Assembly (NCBI GenBank): GCA_014706295.1
Contig: JACSVZ010000002.1
Span: 105,196,047 to 105,260,046 of the forward strand
Direction: 5' to 3'
Source: Lycocorax pyrrhopterus obiensis
Taxonomy: Eukaryota > Chordata > Aves > Passeriformes > Paradisaeidae
Length of the DNA stretch: 64,000 nt
Each line of letters opens with the position of its first letter. Positions within the stretch are counted from its first letter, which is position 1. Shown in pieces: positions 1 through 10,295 of this stretch. Position numbers and translations under genes: made by a program. Below the pieces are notes generated by a model that was given only the letters and a program-made list of their open reading frames with translations, did no database searches and was not told the DNA's origin.

Positions 1-486
1 GCAAAAGAACTGTTTTGGCAAAACAAAACTATCAGCAAGTTTGGCACACAGGCAAATAAAATACAAAAGCTATTTTTGAAAAGCATAGATGTTGTGTAAC
101 CTTCCTTCTAATTAATTTTGTCTGATAAGCCAAGTAACTTATTTTCAGTCAATTGTTTAACTATACAGCTTTTCAGTCTGTTTATCTGTAGTACATACCT
201 TTCATTTTCTTTAAGGTAACCGGTGCAACTTCTCTAAATAAGGAAATGCTGCAAGTGCTATTTTTACAGGATGTTAGGTAATCTCATATCAGTTTGGGCA
301 GAACTTTGAGTTCTGTGTTTAAAACAGTGTGTTTTTTAACATAGTGACAACATTGCACAAAGTGGGTTTCACATAGGTCCAAATCTCTCCTGGGTTTTTC
401 CAAATCAGGATGAGAAATTTCTGATTGTGCCAACTTTTGGTGTCTGCTAGTAACAATGCTTAAATTCCTATTATTTCTACTTGTAG

Positions 487-3400
487 TTTGCACCTGAATT
501 CCAAGTTGGGGATGGAATTGGGATGGACTTAAAGCTGTCAAATCAAGTCTTCAATGCCTTAAAACAGCATGCGTACTCTGAGGAACGTCGAAGTGCAAGG
601 CTCCATGAGAAGAAGGAGCACTCCACTGCTGTATGTTTTTAATAAAGTCTCTCTATCTACTCCTTATCTTGTGTAATAGCTAAACACTGCTTTGGTAACT
701 TTGTGCAACATTCCATTTTTAGTAAAACAGCTAAGCAATATTATGTTAACATTGCTGAAGGAAATTATATCAGCCAACTCCTGCTAGGAAAAGGCTCTTT
801 ATTTGAGCTGCATTACTGTGAGAGCCATGTCAAAGTAAAAGCAAGCAGCTACTGTTTTTTTCTCTTTGTCTTTCTAAACTTGTCTCTTAATCAGCTACAA
901 TGAGTAAACTGCCTGCAAGTTATTTATAGAAACATCCAGAGGACTAATCCTCTGCAGTTGAACCATGTGTGGCTTCAAATATCTGTCTTCATAACAAGTT
1001 TCAGGAAGATGAGGTGACCGACTGATCTAATAATTTAGGAATTTACTTTATAGACTATGTGTGAGTTTGGAGTAGGGCCTCTGGTAATTCCTGATGCAGA
1101 CCTCTTCAAATTTGTGTGTTTTGCTTTGGTTTATTGTTACTTATATCAAAGGAATATAATACTTGGGATATTGTGATTCATGATTCATAAAGACTCCTTG
1201 ACATCATTGTAGAAATTGCTGTTAAGCCTCAGTCTATATGTGCAATTAGTAAAATACTCCTTGTGCTGCACAGCTGATCAGAAACTAAGAGTATTAAATC
1301 ATTAAATCAGTCCTGGAGCAGATTGGCTTTGCTTCATATGTTTATTTTGGTCGGGCTTTTTTTTTTCCCCTCTGTCAGTTGAGAGAATTTTATTAATACA
1401 TTATTCTTTCCACTTAGTTGAATTCTTGTGGTATATAAATATTCTAAACTCCTGGTAAAGCAAAGAATTGCTTTATTGAATTGAGTATTCATGTCTTGCC
1501 TATTCATTCTGTTCATCTCTTGTAGGAGAAAGCAGTGGATCCTAAAACACGTTTACTTCTGTACAAGATGGTCAATTCTGGGATGCTGGAGACCATCACA
1601 GGCTGCATCAGCACAGGAAAAGAATCTGTTGTTTTTCATGCCTATGGAGGAAAGTGAGTATGTTGTTTGTTACTGATGATAGCTTTAAGTACCAAAGATG
1701 ACTTAAAAAGCAGAAAACACAGAAGTATTTAAACATCTGCACCTTTTTTTATTCCCAAGAGTTAAAGGTTGTATTCATGTATATGCAGATAATAATAAAA
1801 TCTGAAAAGATGTGCCTTAACAAATTGGGAGAGGTAACCTATTTGATAAACAACTTATAATCAAAATGCCAAAACCCAAACATTCATATGTAAGTTTAAT
1901 CATCGAATTGTTATAAACTTAAGTTGGCTTCTAAATTTGATAGAAAATTAGATCCTCTCTTATATTAAAAACTGCTGTATGTTGCAATGTATAAAAACCC
2001 AAACCCATGCATTTGCTTGTAAATAGTTAACTTTGTTATATATTTGTCTTTTTCCATGAGAAGTGCAACCGAAGATAAAGTTATTCCTCCAGAATGTGCC
2101 ATCAAAGTGTTTAAAACAACTCTTAATGAATTCAAGAACCGTGACAAATACATTAAGGATGACTACAGATTTAAAGACCGCTTCAGTAAATTGAATCCAC
2201 GAAAGATTATTCGTATGTGGGCTGAGAAAGAAATGCATAACTTAACAAGGTAAAGAAAGTAAAAGGAAGTGTAGTTGCCAAATGCCTGTCAGTTTCCTAT
2301 TCTTTCTTTAAGGAAGATACTCTGTGTCTGGGTATTTGACTTTAAGGCCAAAATAATACACAGCCTGGCACAGATTGAATTAGCCTCTGATTTATTACAG
2401 TTTAATAAATTGTCAGCATCTTCAGTGATTTTGCAGCAGAATTTACAGGCCCATGAAATTAACAGGCTCTAGTTGTAAAAGTGATTAGTATTCTGTGAGC
2501 ATTTTTAGACTCACTTATGACTTTAGAATCTGAATTTTCCTGTGTAAAATACTGTGAAATATATATATAATTATTCAGTTTTCATTTGTCTTGAAGACTT
2601 TTTTTACTCTGGATCAAGTTTCTCACACAGCTCTCAGATTGCAAATGAGCAAGCAGGGATTAGAACTTTGGAGCCTTTGAAGCTTTTTTTCTGTTTTCCT
2701 TAATCAGTATCTATTTTCTGATCCACAGAATGCAAAATGCAGGAATTCCTTGTCCTCAAGTGGTTATCCTTAAGAAACACGTCTTGGTTATGTCTTTCAT
2801 TGGCCAGGATCAAGTCCCAGCTCCTAAACTAAAGGATGTAACACTTAGTAATGAAGATATGAAAAAGGCCTACTATCAGATTCTTAATGTAAGATGATGC
2901 TGATTTCTCCTCCAATTCTGTGTTGTGTTTTCTTTTAGGGGAATAACTATAAGGACAAATCAGCACTTATTTACTTTACAGGATGCTTACATAATTTTCA
3001 AGATACAAAGTCCAAAGTCTTACGTTGCTGCTGTTTAATGTGTGACTTAGAATCAGTAAGAAATTATGCACTGAAAAAAAAAAACTTAACCTTAATCTGA
3101 CATGCTGGAATTCGATGACAAACAGATGTTTAGCAGCAGAGGAATTGTGAGCAAGTAGTCCTCCTTTTATAGAAGCAGTATGTGGTTTAGAAAATTCTCT
3201 GAAGTCTTTCTGGGCTTACCAAACACTTCATTTGCTTAAGCATTCTCCGGTGGATTGCCTGCCCCCTTTTTAGCAAAAACCTAGAAACTGGAGAGTGAAT
3301 TGGAATACTGCATGGTGGATACTTTAATTTCCTATTATCTGCTTGGTTCAAACACACACCTGCTAACTGGCCACTCACTATTACATTAGAGATATTAAAA

Positions 3401-5749
3401 AAACCCAACCAGGCAACCAACCCCTTGGTTGGCAACAGCTTGGTAACAGGAGTGGTCTAGGCCTCAAATGAATGAGACCAGTGAGCAGCACAACTGTGTT
3501 TTAAGTGAACTTGTGTACTGGTTAGGATTCAGTCTCTACAGCTGTGAAGCTTCCTGCCTATGTGATAGGAGTGAAAATGACATGTATATTTAGAGAACAT
3601 GTTTATCTGTCTCCTGCACCTGGACTGTTTGGCAGAGCTGACATGAGTTTACCAGAGTAACTCTTCTTGTTTTGCCAAAGCTAAGCTCAGTGATAAAAAC
3701 TTAGTTTGCTGGCAGTTTGCCAAAGCTGCAATTCCCTGGACAGAAGTGTATTGAAGACTTGGGTAAAAATTATGTACAATATGTGAGTGGTAAGGGAAAG
3801 GTGTTGTTTTGTTGTTTTTTCTTTTCAACACTCATGCTAGCAATATTTGTTTGGAGTACAGCACGCTTCCTTCATTAATTTGGTTCCTTGCAGATGATGC
3901 AGCAGTTGTATAGGGAGTGCAACCTGGTCCATGCAGATCTGAGTGAATATAACATGCTTTGGCATGATGGGAAGGTGAGTTTGTTCTTAATTTGGGGGGA
4001 AAAGGTTTCATCTACTGTAAAATATTAATACAAAGTGAATTGCTATTTCTCTGTGACTACAGGTCTGGCTCATTGATGTTAGTCAGTCTGTGGAGCCAAC
4101 CCATCCTCATGGACTTGAGTTTTTGTTCAGAGACTGTAGGAATGTTTCACAGGTAGGACCTCTTTGTCTGACAATCTGTTATACTGCATGTTTTCTAAGA
4201 TATAAGATATCTTAGATATATAGATTATTCTTGCACATTTTCCATGCTGAGAGTGTCCTCTGAAAGTGAAAAAAAATGTGGAAAAGTATAATTATACCAC
4301 TAGAACTTCTTTCAGTTATATTTATCTGTGGGTCAACCGAAACAAAAATGTAATTTTGACTAAATATTGTTACTGGGGGAAGTCAAAGGAGTATTTTGTT
4401 CTGTGTAGTAAAGTGTTTAATGTGTACTCTTTCTATTGATTAGTTCTTCCAGAAAGGAGGTGTGGCAGAAGCACTTAATGAGCGTGAACTCTTCAATGCT
4501 GTCTCAGGTTTAAATATTACAGCTGACAATGAAGTAGACTTCCAAGCAGAGGTATAGCTTTCTCTGTCTAACAATTTTAATTTGGTTAGCTATAGTAGCT
4601 ATTATAATACCTGAACTTCCCACATTTAGTTTGTGTGATTGGTGTGAGTAAAGTTTCAGCAGTCATTCTGCATCTCTTTTTAAAACCTTGAGTGTTTCAA
4701 CCTGTTACAAATGTTTACAGAAACTCAGATTGACAGACTTCTCCAGGACCCCCTTTCCTGATCCCCCTGCTCCCAAGTAGAAAGACTTCATGTTGAATAT
4801 AGTTGCTTCATTTCAGCATTAAGGCAAATCTAGTGATCTGTTTTAGTTTAGAATCTGTTGTCTTGCCTTACATACATTAAAGGTTGTACAGCAAAAGGAA
4901 AGTTGGGTTAAAAATAATAATTATTCTACTGCTTTTTTCATGATTTAGATGTTAATTGATTTGAATTTAAAGTTTAGGCTGGCATTTTTAATTTTGAAGC
5001 TTAAAATCATGCTAATGTAAATATGGACTTAGGAATCTTTGGTCACTGTTGGCTTTTAATTTTCAGCCTTTGGCTGTAACTCCTCAAGGCCTGCATCCTG
5101 ATACCAGATTTGAAAAAAACAAGTTGTCAAACATTCTGTATTTACTAATTAAAGAAAGGGCAATGTGGTGATTCTACTTTCCCAATTTACTAATGAAATT
5201 GCAGGTTTATGCTAATCCAGCATGGAGTAGGTGAGAGCTGGAAATGAAGTGACTCCTGGGGCAGGTGGTCAAAGTAAGAAAGAGATAATGGGAACACAGT
5301 GTCACAGTTCCACGATCTCTGTATCATTGGAGAAAGGCACACTTCTGTACTCTGAGAAATACAGCTGAAGTCTCAAGAATCATCCAGTCCCCCCTGCAAC
5401 TGGTGCATTTTAGTTACATAGCTTGAAACTGTAAAGGAGTGCTGCTCATTTTAGTAACTTGTTGAGAAGAGATGATTCAAGGTGTACCTGGCTGTATTCG
5501 AGCTGTTACATGTGACTGAATGTTTGAAATAGCAACATTGTACATACCTGCTCTGGCCTCTAAAGCTACTTTTTAATGCTGTTTAGAAGCATTCTGCTGC
5601 TGGCATGGTTTTATGATTTCAGCACGGTTTTATTTTTGGTTCTCTAGATTGAAGCTTTGGAGAAGATAAATGAAGCTCACGTGCAGAATCATGGAAAGAA
5701 ACTGGCAACGTTTTCAAGTGACGGAGACCCACCTATATATGATGAATAG
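487..5749 (+). CDS. RIOK3: RIOK3, serine/threonine kinase RIO3, C-terminal eight exons (5' part outside window)
   Basis: Atypical cytosolic kinase of the RIO family, linked in mammals to 40S ribosomal subunit maturation and innate immune signalling. Coding exons: 487-630, 1526-1653, 2064-2249, 2729-2888, 3894-3974, 4063-4152, 4444-4551, 5648-5749. They join in one frame of 332 residues plus a TAG stop; human RIOK3 is 519 residues, so roughly the first third is upstream. Seen in order: a linker ([15 protein letters not shown]), the RIO ATP-binding loop [12 protein letters not shown], the catalytic lysine in CAIKVFK, the catalytic loop HADLSEYN, the metal-binding [10 protein letters not shown], and the C-terminal DGDPPIYDE. 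All key kinase residues are present, so it should be active. The loop between the ATP-binding loop and the catalytic lysine is about six residues shorter than in human. RMC1 follows on the same strand about 4.3 kb downstream. Confidence 0.96.
2064..2249 (+). CDS. RIOK3: RIOK3 internal exon with tandem NAGNAG acceptor
   Basis: Encodes the catalytic-lysine strand (CAIKVFK) and the segment through [17 protein letters not shown] helix of the RIO domain. The intron ends GAGAAG, so the exon can begin at 2061 or 2064; both keep the frame, giving GG-K-S-A-T-E-D or GG-N-A-T-E-D. The 2064 start is preferred because it makes the shorter, more human-like junction, but both may be used. Confidence 0.85.
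3894..3974 (+). CDS. RIOK3: RIOK3 catalytic-loop exon
   Basis: This 27-codon exon carries HADLSEYN, the RIO-family catalytic loop with its catalytic aspartate and metal-binding asparagine. It is in phase 0 at both ends (acceptor TTGCAG, donor GTGAGT). The next exon, 4063-4152, supplies the metal-binding aspartate in LIDVSQ. Confidence 0.95.
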
Positions 5750-7222
5750 CACTGAGTTTATAGCTGCTCACAAAACAGAACACAAATTTACTGCTTCTAA
5801 CTATGTTGGTGCAGTGGTAAATGTCAACTGCCAATGTTGAGAGAGTGGTTGGCTGGGAATACCAAAATGGAAAACACAGCGAGCATATGGTGATGCCTCA
5901 GTGGTTTGCTTTTTTTTTAACTTATCCCACACATCAGGCTGGCACTGTGAGAATGGACTGTCACTACCACTTTGAACAGACTGACAGTTTCACCAATTCC
6001 CCAGTTACATTAGACTAATGTAGCTCAGGTGGTCATATTTTGCATGATTCAGAGCTTACATATCTTTTAGTCTAAAAAAAACTTTAAAAATCATCTATAT
6101 TGTCCAAAGTATTTAGTGGGAAAGCACACTAGAAGAGTCCCGCTCTTTTTTTCCTAATGCAACTTGAAAAACTAATTAAACATTGTGTATGGACACAATG
6201 TCTTTCATCTGTCTCCACCAAGGGCAAAATGAAAAGCCAAACTGTGCACTGCAATCGTATGAAAATGTTTATTTAGCAAAGTAATATATTTATAAATGCA
6301 AAAGTCTGGACCTTTTCATTTGAAGTACAGGGAAGGTGGCTCTAACTATCTCTGTAAATACTGTTGGGTATTACATGAGAAAGAGATTTGAATCCAACCA
6401 GCAGAGGACTTCCTTGGTGCCATGCCAGGAAATCCTGAGTCAACTATGTATAATAAAGAGTCAGCTCAGGTAGCTTCACTCTTAATATACAAATGGTTCC
6501 AAGAACTTGGTGCAAGCCAAAAATAAAACTCTCTAATAATCCTGTCTCTACCTAAAATGTCAGTTTGGAGCATCAAATGTTCTAAAGATAATCATAGACA
6601 AATCTGAGTATTCTTTTGCACCTGTAAGCAAAAAAGCTTCGTTTAGAAATAATGATGACTGATACTGGTTTCCACAGTCTATTTTATGCTTTTATTCTTA
6701 ATGTCAGTCTTTGTTTTTTCCGTAACTTCTAAAAATTTAGTGATGTTTCTCTCCAAAACAACACATTTAAAGGTGAACTGACGTGGTGGGATAGTTTGGA
6801 ATTAAGAAATTCTAGTCAACTTCTTTTTAACTGATTTCTAGTTTCTGATGCTGCTCTTTATCAAGCAGAATATAGTGATGCTACATGTGACCTTCTCACA
6901 GTGTGCTGTGAAAGTGACTTTTTAATCTCTTTTTGTTGGAAAACAAACTGGTGGTGAAGTAAAATCTTAAGATCTTGTGGTGGTATTCTCGCATTGTTCT
7001 TTGCATCACAGAGGCCTTCATTGATCCTTGGTGCTTCACTAGAGCAATCTTAGGGTAGGACTACACTAACTCCTTGCAACAATAGAGAAATGACTGTTTG
7101 GGTGGGTACTACATGAACAGTAAACAACCTTGGTTTTGCCAGTTTCATCCCAACACTTGGATCCTCTTCCTTTTTCCAAATTGGACAAGTGTCTTGCATT
7201 TACCCCTTACTTTTGAAATAAA
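5750..7222 (+). other. RIOK3: RIOK3 3' UTR (end uncertain)
   Basis: Non-coding, AT-rich sequence after the TAG at 5747-5749. AATAAA hexamers on the plus strand lie at 6452-6457, 6522-6527 and 7217-7222, with more at 7749-7754 and 7965-7970. Which is used cannot be decided here; the end given is the third candidate. Confidence 0.5.
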
Positions 7223-9230
7223 GGAACTTGTATCTTTCAGATACTTAAGTCTGTTCCAAATTTCTCAGTGAAACAGTTTCCCAAAATAATGGTATCAGGG
7301 AAAGAACAGACTAGGTACTGCAGGGGAAGTGCTGCAGTTAGCTAACCACTTCAAGAAGACTACAAGCTTCTGTTGTCAAAGATAACTAGATCTCCTTCAG
7401 AGGAGAAGGCTTTTCTTAAAAAAAAGGATAGTTCTATTCTAGGCTTATAACTAATTTTAGTACTCTTAACATTTCTTAGAGAGGGGAAAAAAATCTCAGA
7501 ACAGTTGCAAATACCTTAAAATGTTCTTGTCAAAGGAAGATTCTGATTGCTACAGCTATTTGCACCAAGTGAGAGGAAGAGAGAGCAGAAGTAACAGGAA
7601 GCAAGGGGAGGGACTTTTTTGAGCTGCTATTTGAAATAGGCCCCTGCTTGTATCTCTGTGCTTGGACGAAGTTTCAGTTGTTACTGTCATTTTTAATTTC
7701 TTACTAAAATCTGTCTAGCACAGGCTTAAAAAAACCAAACACACCCCAAATAAATGAAGCATTTTTCCTTGGGTCTAACTTAAAGTAATTAGGCCCAATT
7801 ATATTTATGTATTATATATATAATATTATATATAAATATATTTTCACTTCCAGCAGTAAAATTGGCTCAGGAATTTGTATGGGGATTTTAAAACACCTGG
7901 GCATGTTTTCAAGTAGTTGAAAACAAGAATTTGCTAAAAGAAGCATTTTCCTGGACTCCTTTGAAATAAAAGGTTCCAGGATTATTGTTAGGCAAATAGC
8001 ATCTTAGTTTTGGAATTGGCCATTAAGATTTATTTCTATCACAAGAGTTTCAAGTTGTGTGTATATTTACTTGTTTGCTGATTTCTCCTCAAAGATACCT
8101 CAGTTTCTATTGCAATTGTAGGAAGTGCATGCTGTTCTTTAGAGAAGTAGGAGAAGGGTAAATGTCAGTAGAATTTTTTAAATTTTCACCCTGGATTAAC
8201 TAAACTTCCAATTAACAAGCAATGAATTTTGTTACTTTGTAAAAAATTATAAACTTTAAGGTACTTTAAATGCTTTGGAAATGCTTGTCATCTCCAGTTA
8301 ACAGAATTGTTTGATGATGCAGGAGGGTTCTGCAGAACAAACAGCTTGTTGTAATTCTTAGTTGTGACTTTAGTATCTCTAGTCTGATGTGAAATTATTG
8401 CAGGCGGACTAACTGGGTCACAAGTCATCCAACAGCTGTTTGCATGACACTGTTAGTATCTGATACTTAAATTTCTATTTCTCCCATACTCAGCTGTGCT
8501 ACCATTTTAATCTGAAATTTTTAAATTGTTATGATCTTAGTCTTTCCCCCCCACTCCTTTTTAAATTTTCCTTTCTAAACCAATAAGCAAATACATAATT
8601 GATATTCTCACACAATTTCTAGATCATAATGTAGGGCTTATATCTAATGAGCTAAGGAATTAGCCAGTGCATCAACAAAAAAAATCCCATTGCTGTTTTG
8701 TTGTCCAAACTAAAATCCATGCTCAGCATAAATGCTGAGGACCAAACCAGACTTTAACTTCAATAATGCTTTATTAATATTGTTCCTGAAATAAGGGCTA
8801 TTTTCAGAGTTGAATTCTCCTTTCTGAACTACTTTACAATAAGCCACTACAAAAGCAGTTTCCTGCCAAGGAGCAGGATCAGTAGTGACAGTGCAGTAAT
8901 TATGGACAAATAAAGGGAGAATTTGGAAGCTGTTGTTCCCTTTTTTTCTCCACATAAAATTTTTGAGTTTGTTTCTGTTTGGTTGGTTTTAAAATCACTA
9001 TAAAAGGTTGGGCCAAAAGCCCCATCCTGCCCCTGCAGCCTCCACACAATGCTGCCTTGGTTTAGAAAGACACTGGTTTTGCTTGCCTAACTATTTTAAA
9101 GTCCACTAGCTTTGCTTTTAAAAGCAGAATAAATCCTCCCAGCTAGAGGGGTGCCCTGATGAGTGACACTTGTTAGAGTCAGATCTTACTCTGGCACCCT
9201 AATTTCTTAATTTTCCTCCTCTGATAGGTG
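7223..9230. other. RIOK3-RMC1 intergenic DNA, no gene seen
   Basis: AT-rich, with no recognisable exon or transposon on either strand. It holds an AT-only inverted repeat at about 7799-7845 and two more AATAAA hexamers that could end long RIOK3 transcripts. Confidence 0.6.
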
Positions 9231-9239
9231 CGCTCCTAA

Positions 9240-10079
9240 ATTTTTGCATTGCGGTCCCGTATTGCACCTCTGTGCTCATTCCACGTGTTTCTTATTTACC
9301 ACCTTGCCAGCATTCACACCTTTCCTGAAGCGGTTTTTGCAGCTTCCCAGGTTTCCGTTTTCATTTGTTAAGCTCACTGATACCTTTCGGGTATCGGTGT
9401 TCGGAATCGCTGGACACGTTCCTATTCCCAGTCTCTCCCAGCGTTCGGGGTCCGGGCTGCTGTAAGCGCAGGCTCTCTCGCCCACCGCTACATTGTCTTT
9501 GAAATGCCACACAGCGAGCAGAAGAGGGAGAACACGGTGGCTTAGAAAAGGAAATTTAAAAGGAGGACGGGGGGAAAAAAAAAAAAAAAAGACCGAGATC
9601 GTACCAATTAAAAACCTTTCAGATTAAAGCGGAGAGGCACAACTTAGTAGAGGAGAAGTAGAAATTTAAGGACCGGGCAGACGCACTTCGCCGTCTCTCC
9701 CGACGAGGTCTGTGTCCCGACACCCGCCAGCAGCCCTTTCCCACAGGGAGCCGTGTCCCGCGTCCCTCTCGCGGGCCGGACGAGGTCTGTGTCCCGACAC
9801 CCGCCAGCAGCCCTTTCCCACAGGGAGCCGTGTCCCGTGTCCCTCTCGCGGGCCGGACGAGGTCTGTGTCCCGACAGCCGCCAGCAGCCCTTTCCCACAG
9901 GGATCCGTGTCCCTCTCGCGGGCCGGACGAGGTCTGTGTCCCGACACCCGCCAGCAGCGCTTTCCCACAGGGAGCCGTGTCCCTCTCGCGGGCCGCTGCG
10001 CCTTTAAGGCGGAAGCAGCCGCGTCACGCGCCAGGGGAGTGTAAACAGGAAGCGGCCGCCCGGGAGCGGGGGTTCGGCA
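9240..10079 (+). promoter_or_regulatory. RMC1: RMC1 CpG-rich promoter and 5' UTR
   Basis: CpG density rises sharply from about 9250 and stays high through exon 1 to about 10450, the usual form of a housekeeping promoter. Within it lie a G/A run at 9570-9591, a 70-77 bp minisatellite (9702-9995), a small palindrome CGCCTTTAAGGCG (about 10000-10012), a forkhead-like GTAAACA (10041-10047) followed directly by an ETS-like AGGAAG. No TATA box in a clear context. The transcription start is not visible from sequence; probably 10000-10070. Confidence 0.65.
9702..9995. repeat. GC-rich minisatellite, four copies of a 70-77 bp unit
   Basis: Units start with GACGAGGTCTGTGTCCCGAC at 9702, 9779, 9856 and 9926. 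The first two are 77 bp; the last two are 70 bp because they lack a 7-base CCCGTGT-like segment. Copies are otherwise nearly identical, so the array is young. Each unit contains CTTTCCCACAG|GG, which resembles a splice acceptor, and CTCTCGCGGGCC. Confidence 0.95.
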
Positions 10080-10295
10080 ATGGCCGCCGCCATGAGCCGC
10101 GACCCGCCGGGGCCGGGCGAGGACGAGGCGCCGGCAGCGCCGGCGGCGGGAGGAGCAGCAGCAGCAGCAGCAGCAGGAGAAGGCGAGGGGCGAGCGAGGG
10201 GCGGCGGCTGCTACCTGGCGCTGTGCGCGCGGCCCGTGCACTTCGAGAAGGCGAACCCCGTGAACTGCGTGTTCTTCGACGAGGCCAACAAGCAG
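10080..10295 (+). CDS. RMC1: RMC1 exon 1 with start codon and poly-alanine run
   Basis: Two in-frame ATGs are possible starts: 10080 (G at -3, G at +4) and 10092, preceded by the textbook context GCCGCC. The first is annotated by convention. Residues 26-32 are seven GCA codons (10155-10175). Conserved sequence starts at about residue 45 ([18 protein letters not shown]). Donor AAGCAG|GTGGGG. Confidence 0.85.

Noticed and set aside
2889..2905. Box C/D snoRNA start (GATGATGCTGA) in a RIOK3 intron
   Set aside because: It abuts the splice donor, and no paired box and terminal stem are present.
9702..9995. CRISPR-like array
   Set aside because: Direct head-to-tail repeats without unique spacers, in a vertebrate genome: a minisatellite.
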